Assembly: GCA_029747585.1 (NCBI GenBank)
Contig: JAPEVF010000143.1
Location: 27,759 to 91,758 of the forward strand
DNA length: 64,000 bases
Reading direction: 5' to 3'
From: Pleurotus djamor
Lineage: Eukaryota; Basidiomycota; Agaricomycetes; Agaricales; Pleurotaceae
Part shown: in pieces, positions 12,447-24,662 of the stretch
Layout: every line of letters starts with the position of its first letter
Numbering within the stretch: position 1 is the first letter of the stretch
Program-made: the position numbers and the translations under genes
Notes under the pieces: model-generated
Told to the model about the DNA's origin: nothing
Database searches by the model: none
Seen by the model: only the letters and a program-made list of their open reading frames with translations

Positions 12447-13054
12447 GACGCTCACTAGGAGGGGGGAGTGAGGATTGATTCGTAGCTCTGGAGCTCGAAC
12501 GTACAAGTATCCGTGGCACCTGACGGCAACGCCGCTGCTAAAGTTTATATACATACTTGCTCGCCATCAAGGACACGCCTGTAAGAAGGTGATGGTTCGA
12601 GGTTACTTCTAATATCAATTGCGTCAAAGTCGACGGCTCCATATGCACATGCGGCCTAGGAGGCCGCGTGGTCATCGATCGGGGAGGATGAAGCCACGCC
12701 CGTAGGGACCAAACTGAAGGGCCGCGATCAGAAAGGATCAGAAAGGAAGGGATTTCAAGAATCAACAACGCACCCGACTAAACCTAAATTTAGATCAAGA
12801 GGTCGACATTCAAGGGGACAGATTGATAGTTTGTGAATATGGCCAACCACTGGTGGGTCACCGACTCGTGTGACTCTGCCCGTGGAATCCTCATGGTATT
12901 GTCATGGAATTTGGGATGGACGTCGGAGGAGTTACTGGTCATTAAGACACATAGGCATGGATGATATCCGCGGAAACACAAGAACAAAGACAAGTAAGTA
13001 TGTAGTAACGTAGTAAGTACATACTTGAAAGGCTCTTCGGTGGCGAAGCCAAGA
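12447..13054. other. Intergenic region, MFS promoter and DUF6534 3' flank
   Basis: About 600 bp. A reverse-strand open frame (stop at 12790) runs through here, but it is out of frame with the spliced DUF6534 gene, whose stop lies at 13055-13057, so I treat it as 3' flank. Confidence 0.45.
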
Positions 13055-14975
13055 TTAAGCATGGATATCAGCGTTACTCGCGGCTTTCCCAACAGAGAAC
13101 GTGGACGTATCGGTGGGTTCCAATTCAAAGACACCGGTGGTAACCTGATATGTCGAAAAGAATCAGAGACACATGCGGAAAAATCAAAATCTATCGGCAA
13201 ACTTACAAGTTGTGGGTTCGCACTCGACTTTCGAGAGTTACGGAACCTGAACTATTAACAGAAGCACGCCGTTGATGAGCACATGTTGCATTCACTGAGA
13301 AACTGAGAAAATTGCGTCACGTACCGTATTCTCGGAAACAACGGTGGAGGAAGCACCAGTATCGCCGAAGAGGACGTTGTGACTGGCATTGGCATTGGCC
13401 AGGTTGTTCCACCCAGCGCGAGCATTCAGCGTCGAGAGCAGTGCGTTCGAATATAATTTTCCCAGAGCAAGATCCCAAACAAAATTCCTGAGAGGTAGAA
13501 ATGAGAGCCAGACACAATGAAGGAGAGATTGGGGTGTTTACAAGGTCGTGTGCTGGGTTTAAAAATAGTTCTTGTGAGTGCACGGTGGGACGGAGGGGAG
13601 GACGACTCTCACAGGTGCCACCATGAAGCAAAGTACGTCCAGCAACGCGAAGATGAAGCTACAATATATCAGTTGACACAACCTTAATCAATGCGCGACG
13701 CATGGAACTCACGTCACGAGCCCAGTTTGAATAGTGACTTTGGAGAGTTAGACATGGCTTCGAAGAATATCCCGAGTGAGGTATTTACCACGCATGATTC
13801 GATTGATTGCGTTATCTGTCTCTTTGAAGCCTGTCTTCCTTTGGTACTGAGAGAGGTGTGAGCCCATCGCACGAAATTCATCAGAAATAAAGCCATACCA
13901 GCGTGTACACCAGTGTGAAAGCGATTAACCCATCTGAGATGGCAGACGAGAGGAGCCACAACAATGCACACCAGTGCAGCTCTGGCTTACGAATGAACAG
14001 CTTGATCATTGCGAGCTTGACACTAGTCCATGTTGCCCCACCTGAGGGATGTCTCATCAACCACGTCCACCTGTGTATTCAGGTGATCGACTCACCGAGG
14101 GAAACAATGGCAAAGAACACGATTATCGCAGGGATGATTCGCGATTTACTAATGGTGAGGATACGCCAGGCAATGAATATTTGGATGGGAGTCGAGATAG
14201 AGGCCTGTATGATACGGAGGAAGATGAATACGATGCTTCCCTCAGTGTTGGCGAAATTCTCACCGTGACAATTGGTTCTTCGAGGACAAGGAGGTCAGTA
14301 CGACTCAGTCCACCAGTTCAACAAGGAACGAACCCGCTGCAAGCACTGATTTTGATGTGGTTGTTAGTTGTCCAAGCACAAATAATCTGGAAAAGAGCAC
14401 GCCGTACTCTTTGGAAAGAAGGTGGTGGCGACCGCAGAACCTAGGAGAGGGGTCAGAGCCAAGTAGTTGAACATTTGAAGCGGCCGCTTCACCCCAATTA
14501 AGTATCAACGGCTCATACATCATAGCGATGTCAAAACCGGTATTCATAGTCTCAATGACAAAGAGGTAGAGTACCTGAGGTTGAGAGTACTCAGGGTTAC
14601 TGTATTAGAGGATAGTTAGAAGTGGCGCACAAAGTATTTGATCCAAGTTGCATCTCTACAAGAAGAAAGATGTATCCGTAAATGTTCGAGGCTTCCAAAG
14701 GCTGAGCAGAAGGGGGCGAACTCACTTCTTATATGTTTGATAGTAGATGAACATCTACGAAGGAAATGGTGGTCGGCCACTTTAGTTTCTCTACGTGGAA
14801 AGTACACACCTGCAAAACAAGGAGCTAGACATGGAATAATATACATATGTGAGCATCCACGACCAGTGTGCACATGGACAAGAACTAAACTTACGCCATA
14901 AAGGATTGTGTTGAGAAAGACTCCAATGAGCATAGGACCAAACCTAGGACCATTACAGGTGCAATTAGCGTGCAT
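13055..14975 (-). CDS. DUF6534 seven-helix membrane protein
   Basis: This belongs to a large basidiomycete family of seven-transmembrane proteins of unknown function. The ATG at 14975 begins MHANCTCNGPRFGPMLIGVF, then LNTILYG, the typical first helix. Later reverse-strand exons give TMNTGFDIAMMYEPLILNWG (near 14500-14550), STPIQIFIAWRILTISKSR (near 14200), ALLWLLSSAISDGLIAFTLV, the loop YQRKTGFKETDNAINRIMR and the helix VTIQTGLVT (near 13740). The hallmark LGKLYSNALLSTLNAR lies near 13430-13470. The tail ends NADIHA at 13055. Around eight short introns. The order and spacing of the motifs fit a full-length protein. Role unknown. A membrane-sensor function has been guessed for the family but is not shown. 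Confidence 0.85.
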
Positions 14976-17162
14976 ACGTGTGGAGCATCCGGCAAAGAGT
15001 CCTACGAAAGTTTCACGGAGGGCATGGTCTTCTCAGGATCCGAGCAATAGCTGGGGTCGAAGACTACTCAGGAGAAGTCAGAGCGGCGACCTAAATAGAA
15101 ACGAAGGCCATCCTAGTATCCGCGCCAAAGATGGAAAGCCAACCTAGGATAAACAGGATCATGATGGGTTCCAAAATTGATGAATCGCTCAATAATAACA
15201 ACGTACAGACCTGTGTCACGGAACTGATGGCGAAAGTACAAATTCTTTTCCTCAAGGAGTGCAACCGCGCCGTTAGATTGGGCGCCGCCGTGAGCACGTC
15301 CGAAGTGTGAGGGAGAATTATTGTGCTATTTCAAGAATCACCCGTGTCCATCTTCGCACAGATGACGTCTGCAAAATCTGATGAGCAGAATTACTGAGTT
15401 GCCTTCGTTTGCATGTGGAAACGATGCAGACGTACCACTAGCTTGGAAGGGAGACAATTGACAGATCAACACAGGTTGTGTCATCCATCTCATANNAANT
15501 CAAGCGAGGGAAGGATGTGGGCACATTTGCCTTCACGGACTGTGATCTCCATCAAGAGAGGGGTACTGGAAGACTGACTGTCATCTCCGCACTCGAAGGA
15601 AGCGTAACGGGAGTTGAATCAGCAAGTATACATACTACCGGGAGTAATCAATTCGACGGCAATGGAAGCCNCAATCCAGGCATGTCCGGCCATGTGACCG
15701 AAGCTATCAATCGTCCGAGGCAACTGGAAGTTGGCGTGATGGTCGATTCAGCGANTCCACCCATCATTAGCAGCTAGCCCAGTCTACCACGCGATGAATG
15801 AACCATGATNCGTGTNGCGTGAGGACATATGTCACTCACAGCATAAAAGAGATGACNNNNNNNNNNNNNNNNNNNNNNNNNNNNNNNNNNNNNNNNNNNN
15901 NNNNNNNNNNNNNNNNNNNNNNNNNNNNNNNNNNNNNNNNNNNNNNNNNNNNNNNNNNNNNNNNNNNNNNNNNNNNNNNNNNNNNNNNNNNNNNNNNNNN
16001 NNNNNNNNNNNNNNNNNNNNNNNNNNNNNNNNNNNNNNNNNNNNNNNNNNNNNNNNNNNNNNNNNNNNNNNNNNNNNNNNNNNNNNNNNNNNNNNNNNNN
16101 NNNNNNNNNNNNNNNNNNNNNNNNNNNNNNNNNNNNNNNNNNNNNNNNNNNNNNNNNNNNNNNNNNNNNNNNNNNNNNNNNNNNNNNNNNNNNNNNNNNN
16201 NNNNNNNNNNNNNNNNNNNNNNNNNNNNNNNNNNNNNNNNNNNNNNNNNNNNNNNNNNNNNNNNNNNNNNNNNNNNNNNNNNNNNNNNNNNNNNNNNNNN
16301 NNNNNNNNNNNNNNNNNNNNNNNNNNNNNNNNNNNNNNNNNNNNNNNNNNNNNNNNNNNNNNNNNNNNNNNNNNNNNNNNNNNNNNNNNNNNNNNNNNNN
16401 NNNNNNNNNNNNNNNNNNNNNNNNNNNNNNNNNNNNNNNNNNNNNNNNNNNNNNNNNNNNNNNNNNNNNNNNNNNNNNNNNNNNNNNNNNNNNNNNNNNN
16501 NNNNNNNNNNNNNNNNNNNNNNNNNNNNNNNNNNNNNNNNNNNNNNNNNNNNNNNNNNNNNNNNNNNNNNNNNNNNNNNNNNNNNNNNNNNNNNNNNNNN
16601 NNNNNNNNNNNNNNNNNNNNNNNNNNNNNNNNNNNNNNNNNNNNNNNNNNNNNNNNNNNNNNNNNNNNNNNNNNNNNNNNNNNNNNNNNNNNNNNNNNNN
16701 NNNNNNNNNNNNNNNNNNNNNNNNNNNNNNNNNNNNNNNNNNNNNNNNNNNNNNNNNNNNNNNNNNNNNNNNNNNNNNNNNNNNNNNNNNNNNNNNNNNN
16801 NNNNNNNNNNNNNNNNNNNNNNNNNANNCTCAANTCCCNCNCAGAGCGTGCTATGGTACTACCGGAGGCNTAGAGTTTCGGGGAACGTGAGTACGAANTA
16901 TGGAGCAGGTATATTAATGCGTCGACGCACAATCAGCGCGTCACCGTGTCTGTAGTCTACGGTCTCGAAACCTCTCGAATTACAANCTATGTTCGTTTAG
17001 GGGCTATTCTGGGGCCTTGAAAACGCGTGGCTGGTGTATCATATGAGCACTGACGTGATGCACTTCTCAACGCNATACAAAAGCGTTGTAAGCTCCTTCC
17101 ATAAGCTTCACATCAACTTTCCAATTTTCCTCCAGGCAGTTTAGCGCAACTAATCGCACAAT
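14976..17162. other. Unresolved region including an assembly gap
   Basis: About 2.2 kb between the DUF6534 start and the glutamate decarboxylase start, interrupted by a run of N's. Reverse-strand fragments such as IMILFILGWLSIFGAD (near 15120-15170) and MAGHAWI (near 15690) hint at membrane-protein coding. They do not assemble into a gene, and the region is too damaged to call. Confidence 0.35.
15857..16825. other. Assembly gap (run of N)
   Basis: 969 consecutive N's, with more ambiguous bases on both flanks (for example 15495-15499, 15670, 16827-16850, 16895). Any gene crossing this point cannot be read. Confidence 0.99.
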
Positions 17163-19492
17163 ATGTCGTTGTCAAGACATAGTGAGTCCATGTTTTGTGC
17201 CGAGGTCTTGTTCACGTTTGCTGACCACTGGTTTCAGTAAATCCCGATGACCTCATCGAGAAATGCAAGGATCATCCTCACCAAAAGCATGCCAGTCATG
17301 GAAATCGCAGGATATCACATCAATCATGGAGTCGGGATGAAGATGCGACACGGTTGCCCAAATACACCCTTCCACCGCATGGAATACCATCCAAGTCAGC
17401 CTACCAGATNATCCACGACGAGACTACTTTGGATGGAAATCCCCTTCTCAATCTTGCTTCGTGAGTACCACTGATATGCCGAAGCCATCTTAATCACGAC
17501 CTTGGTATTGGAATAGCTTCGTCCANACATGGATGCCAGAGGATGCTAACAAGCTGATAATGGAGAACGTCAACAAAAACGCAGTGGATCTCGACGAGTA
17601 CCCGGCTACTCAGAATATCCACAACCGATGCGTCTCTATGAGTGCGTTGATATCATCCTGACGCGAGCTTTCATCGATGACTGATGNGGTAGTTCGGCAG
17701 TNGCCCACCTTTGGAAGGCCCCTAAGGGGAGCAAGGTCATTGGTACGGCGACGTCTGGTTCNTCGGAAGGGGTGATGCTCGGNGGGTTGGCNNTGAAAAA
17801 GCGATGGCAAGAGGCCCGAAAGGCGGCTGGNAAGGATTACTTCCATCCGAACATGGTCTTCGGCTCGAATGCNCAGGTATGCGTGGAGAAGTTTGCACGG
17901 TACGTGGTCNGAGTACACTTTTCTTCATGAGAGTACTCCNTAACCAAGTTCAACAAGGTACTGGGANGTGGAAGCNAGACTCGTTCCTGTCAGTGCCGAA
18001 TCAAACTTTGTCATGAATCCTAAGGACGCTATACAATTTATCGACGAAAACACAATCGGAGTTGTTGTCATCTTGGGTAGCACTTACACTGGTCATTTCG
18101 AAAATGTTCAAGAAATGAGTGACTTATGTGAGCCGTTCAGAGGGGTTTCAAGAGCACCGCTAACTTGNTCACGACTCTAGTGGATGAACTCTACAAGAAC
18201 ACTGGCTTGGACATCCCCATCCACGTTGACGCTGCTTCGGGAGGCTTCTTCGCGCCTTTCGCCTACCCAAAATATAAGTGGTCCTTTGATGTTCCGCGTG
18301 TAGCCTCTATCAATGTCTCAGGACATAAGTTCGGTCTTGTAGGTCTCAGCCTTATGGTAGCTCTTCCCAAGGGGCTTACCCAAGATAGGTTTATCCCGGC
18401 TTGGGCTGGGTTCTATGGAAGGATGAGAGCTTGCTCCACCAAGATCTCATATTCGAGCTTCGTGCGCNATTTTCCCGATGATGAAAAGTTTCGACATTGA
18501 GCTCACCCTACATAGATTACCTCGGGAGTACGGAATTTTCATTCACACTCAATTTTTCGAAGCCAGCTGCCCCGATTCTCTCTCAAATGTTCAACTTCCT
18601 CAACTTGGGCGTCAACGGTTACACGAGGATCGCCATCAAGGACTTGAGAAATGCACGCCTTCTCTCGCGTGCCCTAGAGCGAACGTATTTCAAGGTCAAG
18701 CGCGAAGTTGATACATCGGTCGTGTTGGTACTCATCTGCGTTCTAGGTCCTAAGCAATATCCACAGACCCGCTGTGGATGATGGGAAGGAGGTCGTAGAC
18801 CATGGGGACGACCCTGAGCTTTATCAGCGTGGTCTTCCCGTTGTTTCCTTCAGGTTTGGTTTAACTTAAGCTGAGTCAACCATCGTGTGCTAATCTTGAC
18901 CAAAGGCTGTCCGATGATTTCGTGAAAGAGTATCCTTACGTTAAGCAAGTCTGGATCCAAGTAAGCATATGACCGTCCTCGTCCTTCTACTACAGAGTGT
19001 CTGAATTGAACCCTCTTTAAGTCAATGCTGAGGACGAAAGGATGGATAGTCCCGAACTACAATGTTAGTATTTGCGCTGCGCCTTGACCGAAATCATGTT
19101 CATTTAAGGCTCTTCTAGGGACCAAAGGGAGCTGAAGACACAGAAATTCTACGCATCGTTGGTACGGATCTGTTTGACGGACCGATCGTTTATGGCTGAT
19201 CATTTGACAGTGCGCGAGACGTTGAGTGAAGATCTGGTTGAGCGACTCATTACTGATATCCTCGAAACCACTGAATCTCTCATGGGTGAGTTTCATCCCA
19301 TGGTCTACGTCTACACCATCTCACACGGACATTCAAGTCGAGGAGGGCTCTGCCGCAATGATGGTGGCGGTGACTTCATCCAAAGGATCTCATCAACCTG
19401 ACAAAGAGCATGGTCGCCCGGACAGCACTAATTTTGGGACGACTGACGATGTTGATGCACAAGAGCAAGCAACATACTCTCGCCAGTGCTGA
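17163..19492 (+). CDS. GAD1: Glutamate decarboxylase (PLP-dependent)
   Basis: This enzyme converts L-glutamate to GABA and CO2 in the cytosol. It enters the GABA shunt and contributes to stress and nitrogen metabolism. The ATG at 17163 gives MSLSRH, then [14 protein letters not shown]. The body follows the family closely: [20 protein letters not shown] (one base is N), [61 protein letters not shown] and [19 protein letters not shown]. The PLP-lysine motif is [11 protein letters not shown] at about 18310-18340. Next come [32 protein letters not shown], then [13 protein letters not shown] and [13 protein letters not shown]. The tail after [12 protein letters not shown] is short and disordered. 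About ten introns. Scattered N's fall inside codons, so the gene appears intact. The upstream promoter is partly lost in the gap. Confidence 0.92.
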
Positions 19493-19841
19493 ATAGAACA
19501 TTGCGCTCAGGGCTGCACGCATGGTCTATCTGATACTTTTAGCGTTATATGAGTCTGCATGGGAATTTCAATTTGGACAGGTGGCCTTCGTTCCACGAAG
19601 AAATCATAATGGCGACCAGAGCTTATCCTCGCGTTATCTTGGTTAAAGTATGCCCCTGGGATACACAGGTATCTCCTTAGTAGTCGATGTGCCCTTCTCG
19701 CTACCACTGTTTGCTCTCTGTGGGACGCAGTGTCTTCCGTCGTGCTGTGGCTCCTATCTCCAGGGATCAACCAGGGGACACGATGCAGTCGGCGCTTGTG
19801 CACTTGTGCCGTTTGACCCCACCAATCGCAGCGTCATCGCC
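19493..19841. other. Intergenic region between GAD and snurportin genes
   Basis: 350 bp in a head-to-tail arrangement. No gene seen. It must hold the GAD 3' end and the snurportin promoter. Confidence 0.5.
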
Positions 19842-21352
19842 ATGGACAGAAAGATCACGTACAAGCTACCCCCAACAACGATTACGGACAAACTTGTATC
19901 ACAGAACTCTCGACGCTCCAGAGTTAGCTCAGCATTCTGCATCCATGAGAATCAACTTTTCTGACAGTCGTCTCTTCCATACAAGGCTTTAGAGGACCAG
20001 AAACGCGTGTGTTGCTCTTCTCTCCCGGATCGGCTCGATAGATACTGAAAGCTCCTCAGAGACGCGCGGAAAAGTTTGACTCGACGCGACAATTGGATCT
20101 GTTTGCAGACCTCAGCCTCGGCGTGTCAGATGATGAAGGAGATTCTAATGCAATGGAGGGACCTGATGTTCTTCGTGAAGGCCTCTCAACTTTCGCTCCG
20201 ATGCTCTCATCAGACTCAATCCCTCCGAACGGTCAGGCTGAGAAAAAGCGTCGAGGCAAGGGCAAACGCAAGGGTCAGCAAAAGCAATCGAGAAAGCCAA
20301 GTAAATGGGCGAATCAATGCATGTACGCGGAGCTGCTTGAGATGTTGGATATCGACTTTTGGTCGCTGAATAGCGATGGTACCGTACGAGACGGACTCCC
20401 GGACGACTTGGAGAAAGGATGGGTTTGCGTTGCTCCAGTCCCGGTTGGCAAACGCTGTCTAGCGCTAGTCACCNCTGCGCCAAATGGCATATGTACGTTC
20501 CCGTNTACTATCACCGCGATTTCTGGCTAACCATCCCTTGTCAAGCTCCCAANACGACTCTCCGATCTCGGCTATTAGGCAAACCTCTNATGCCTCGGTT
20601 TCCTTCATCGCTCCCTGCTTCAACTGTCCTGGACTGCATACTAGATGCAAAATGGAGGGACAATGGCATTCTACATGTACTCGACGTCATCAAATGGAAG
20701 GGCCAAGATATTGGCGATTGTGANACTCCTTTCAGGCATGACAGCGTTTCCCACTCTTGTGCAGCGCAGTGATAACAGGTTTCTATAGGCTCTGGTGGCG
20801 AGATACGCGACTAGCAGAACTTGTGCCAAGCCCCCCTCCGACGATGATGAATCTCACACCTAAATCCGGGTCTTCTGAGCCTGGTTCGGGTTATCAATTT
20901 CCATATCCCAATACCCTCATCCCGGTGCCTTACTACACAGACACCTCCCTTGCCACCTTCCATCGACAACTCATCCCAATGGCACGCACATCCAGGCAGC
21001 TTGCAGTGACTCTACCCCCGTCTCCAACGACAGATGTTGACATGTCGATCGACTCTGAGAACCAGCCCCTCAATACCATTGCAAGCGTGTTGCCTGATGG
21101 CCTGCTTCTCTATGTCTCCGAAGCATCTTACGAACCAGGAACCAGCCCCCTCAGCAGCTGGGTACCTATCGAATACACAGAAAATGACCTAGAAGGTGAT
21201 GGGATCAAGAAAAGCTACCGACCTCTAGATCATTTCGAGAAGTGAGTTTTGTCGTGCTATTCCGCCGGTATTCAACCCCGTTTATTCGTTTTAGCCTCAT
21301 CCAGCGAAGACTTGCCATCAGATCGGGAGAGCATGCAGATGTTGAGATGTAA
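19842..21352 (+). CDS. SNUPN: Snurportin-1, snRNP nuclear import adaptor
   Basis: Snurportin binds the trimethylguanosine cap of spliceosomal U snRNPs and links them to importin-beta for nuclear import. Exon 1 (19842-19922) encodes MDRKITYKLPPTTITDKLV and an Arg-rich end. Exon 2 (19986-20006) gives ALEDQKR, and exon 3 from 20060 gives RRAEKFDSTRQLDLFADLSL; together these form the IBB-like N-terminus. The cap-binding domain follows: EKGWVCVAPVPVGKRCLALV, STVLDCILDAKWRDNGILHV, LDVIKWKGQDIGDC, TPFR and LWWRDTRLAELV. The C-terminus ends EHADVEM at 21352. The intron at 20736-20788 has a GC donor (see findings). Several N's (20474, 20506, 20553, 20589, 20724) do not break the frame I followed. Confidence 0.88.
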
Positions 21353-21471
21353 TTCTCCATACCCCAATCAATCAACATTCGGATATACATATCGTACACT
21401 TCTACCCAGTCAAGAATGAAAAGATGACATACTACTTATGTATCGAAAAAAACTAGCCTTCTACACGACCA

Positions 21472-24299
21472 TCAATGGAGTGAGTATTTGCGCTGTAAAA
21501 TTCGGGCTCAGTCCGAGGCCTAGGGTAATTGGTGAAATGGCTTACGCGCAAAGATTGACCCTTCCACTGGATGAATGGGATGATCAAAAGGAACAACCCT
21601 GTGACAATGCTTCGAAAGGGTTGAGTCGCGATGCCAGATGGGTAAGTAATAGCTGGGACACTCACGCAGCTTCGACACCGAAGGTTTGTAGTGCACCGTG
21701 CTTTGACGCCCACGGTACTTGGAAGTAAGCCACACTGAAACCTAAAGACCGGTATTACTCGTCATCACACAGAACTAGCTCCTGCAAGGTGACTTGCCTC
21801 CAAGCGTCCTAGCCAAGTTGATAAGACCACTGATTTCTCCCTTGAAGAGGTGTTAGCATGTTCGAGAAACCTTCACGAAGTGGAATGTGACTGACCTGGT
21901 GCTTGGGGAAACAGTCGTTACAGTAAGCGTCTAAGCATACATTAGTCACCCCCCATTAATTCAACCCGGCTGAAGCTTTACTCACAGACGGCAACAGTGG
22001 CAATCATGATTGACAACTCGGCGATACCCCAGCCCATAATGACGGCTCCGATGCTTAGATGTTCCTGGATAGCAGCACCAAGAGTCACAAAGCCACAGAT
22101 GTACAACGGGATGGCGAGATATACGGCCCTGCGCATCAGTGAGTAACGCTATCAAATGATACAGACATGGAATTGCTGACCACAAACGGCTCTCAGCTTC
22201 GAAGACACCGTTATTTCGGCGAATACTCCATTTCATGATCCAGTCGTTGACGTAGTGACCAGTAAGCTCTCCAATAAGCACGGCGACCTAATGCTCAGTC
22301 TAAGCCCCAGAAAGCCATCCCGCCAAGCCGTTCACTTACAATTGGAGTTCCGTATGCACCAGCGATCGCGAATGGACTGACTCCGAATCCAACTGGAGGG
22401 GGCGTTCCAAGGAAGACTGCGTTTGTCACCTGCGGCTCATCAAGCTCCACTTCATGATGGCTTTGGAAGAGCACCTACATTGATACCAATTCCGAAGCCG
22501 AAAAGCAGCGCCTTGTGGGTGTGAAGTTGAGCTTTTAGTGTCCGTATGGCTGCCAGGATATCTCACCTCAAAGAATAGGATCGCTAATAAATGAGGCCGC
22601 CAAACGACGTTGAAAGGTGCAATGAAGGATTCCTTCCACGATGAGCGGTACTTCGCCATTTTCATACCAGTAATACCGATCAAAGTCTCAATCTTATAAC
22701 GCATCCCTGAAGAAGGACGCTGGGGAATTGGTTTCACTGTCCGGTCGTACAGACTTATGAAGCGAAATGCCAAGAGTGTCAGACTTGACGGTCAGCATGG
22801 CATGTCGAAAGGACTTACGTTTCTTCGCCAAAGAACACGATCATGGCCACGACGACCGCACCATAAATGCAGCCGATTCCATAAGCCCAGCGCCAGCTAC
22901 AGACCATAGCTGAGCATCCGTCCTCTCTGATCGCAATGAGTGGACTAACCTTGCACGGGCAACGAGGAACCCGAACGCGAAGGGCGACAAAAACGGTGAT
23001 ATGATGAAACCCATGGTCCAGATATTCAACTTGAAGAAGGATTAGAGTATTATTCAATACCAATGATGATCGTGCTCAAGGTGAATGACATTACCATACG
23101 CGCTTGCTTGTGGAATGGGTATATATCATTGACAATGTAAAGTCCCTAGTCCATCGATTCAACTCTCGCCTTGCAGTGAATAACGCTCGGCACTTACAGT
23201 GACTTGTGGCGCAGTGCTTTCGTTGGAACAGGAGTTAGGAGAGCGACGGATTGGTACAGGGTGGACTCACGCGAAGAAAGCAGTTAGACAACGAAACGCT
23301 AAATCAGAAAGCAAATGAGAACTGATGTAAACGCAGGATCGGTTGATAAAGTGACCTGTGAAAGTCTTGAGGGTGGGCGCGAACGTCGCTCCCACCAAGA
23401 ATCCCACAGCTATGAGCTGGGATAGCAACCACTTTTAGTCCAACTTGCGAAGCGGAGAGTATTCTTTTCCTTACTTGCGACCAGAACAAGATGGGAAGTC
23501 GCCCATAACGCCTCATCAGCATGACTGCGAAAATACCTCCCCATCCTATATCGGTCAGTCCAAGTCAGTTGATCACAACTACTTGCGATGTGGGAACCGA
23601 CCCACCCAAAAGAAAGATACTCCAACTGCCATCGAGTTCAGAGAATCGTATACAAACACATCATGTGAGAAGGCACACTGACTTTGAGGTTAAGTTATTG
23701 ATCACTTCCGTGGTTGTATCATACTGTTCAGCCAGGGCGAATATAGCGGCGATACCTTGCGAATACTTTGGTCACCAAAACCTTAACGTGTAGAAGATGA
23801 ATAAATCCTACCTATCCCCGAATCAAAGTCTGGAACGATGGCGGCCAAGGTGACGATTAGTAGTTGCAGTGCCTTGCGTCTGTCGGACCACTGATAACGG
23901 AAGTGGGATTGAGTTGTGCTCATGGCCCTCGAAGTGTTCCAAGACGTACATTCTGAGGGTCCTCAGGGTCGTCGGTTGGTTGTGGCCATAACACTACAGA
24001 ACCATCTGGCGTCAACTTGAGCTTAGCCGCGATCGACTCCCCTAACTCGATCTTGGCCTCCCTAGCGGAATAGGACTCAGCAAGGAGAAGACGAGATAAT
24101 TAGTCGAGCACACTCAGGGTCAATGATCAATCGCCCAGCATTGACCTCTGTGGCGCAAGGCTCAGCTTCAGTATGTTATACAACTTTCTGGAGCTTGATG
24201 AGACCGACCGTGATATGAAAGGAGATCAATCTCCGATGAATGGACGCTATCGCTAGCTTCGGATGCTCGCTTCTCGTCGTGTTTCTCTTCCATGGACAT
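21472..24299 (-). CDS. MFS transporter, DHA1-like, tandem copy A
   Basis: A twelve-helix drug:H+ antiporter-like carrier of the plasma membrane, substrate unknown. The start at 24299 gives MSMEEKHDEKRASEASDSVH, then the pre-helix loop VVLWPQPTDDPEDPQN. Helix-loop motifs include MLMRRYGRLPILFWSQ (the motif-A position), NIWTMGFIISPFLSPFAFG followed by FLVARA, and WRWAYGIGC. The central loop contains YDRTVKPIPQRPSSGMRYKI. The penultimate exon ends FIQWKGQSLR, and the last codes RKYSLH with the stop at 21472-21474. About fourteen short introns match copy B in position. All donors I checked are GT. It faces the snurportin tail 119 bp away. Confidence 0.85.
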
Positions 24300-24662
24300 C
24301 TTGGAAGCAAGGACAAGGAGAGGAGGAAGAGGATAAAATCCTTTCAAACTTCTCTCGCAATTTGAGGGCGCCGTACCGCGGAATTTGACTGTGAGAACGA
24401 TACATCACTATTCCCAAGGAGGATGGGTAACTCAAATGTCCCGGAAACCTGGGTGGGGTAGATTTATCCTCGAATGGAAAGGATATGATGAGGAGGAGAG
24501 AAGTGGGACCGAATTTCGGGAATCAGATCGATCACATTTTGTAAAGTTGCGAACATCAGCCGACGTTTGGACATAAGTACATCATTATCGTGTATACCGA
24601 GGGAACCAAGNACGNAAAATCGTAGCCTGTATCNAGAATTCCGNATTTTGACTTCGTGATCT
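24300..24662 (-). promoter_or_regulatory. Duplicated promoter region of MFS copy A
   Basis: 363 bp between the start of copy A and the stop of copy B. On the reverse strand it shares ordered blocks with the region upstream of copy B (27479-27700): CATTTGAGTT, TCGTTCTCA, TTCCGCGG and a CAAATTGCG block. The tandem duplication therefore took the promoter along. Confidence 0.55.

Noticed and set aside
12790..13200. Reverse-strand frame reading GKPRVTLISMLNLGFATEEPF
   Set aside because: It overlaps the last exon of the DUF6534 gene in another frame. The spliced DUF6534 frame ends in NADIHA at 13055.
15798..16955. Long open frames on both strands across the N run
   Set aside because: They consist almost entirely of unknown bases. 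Absence of stops is an artefact of the gap.
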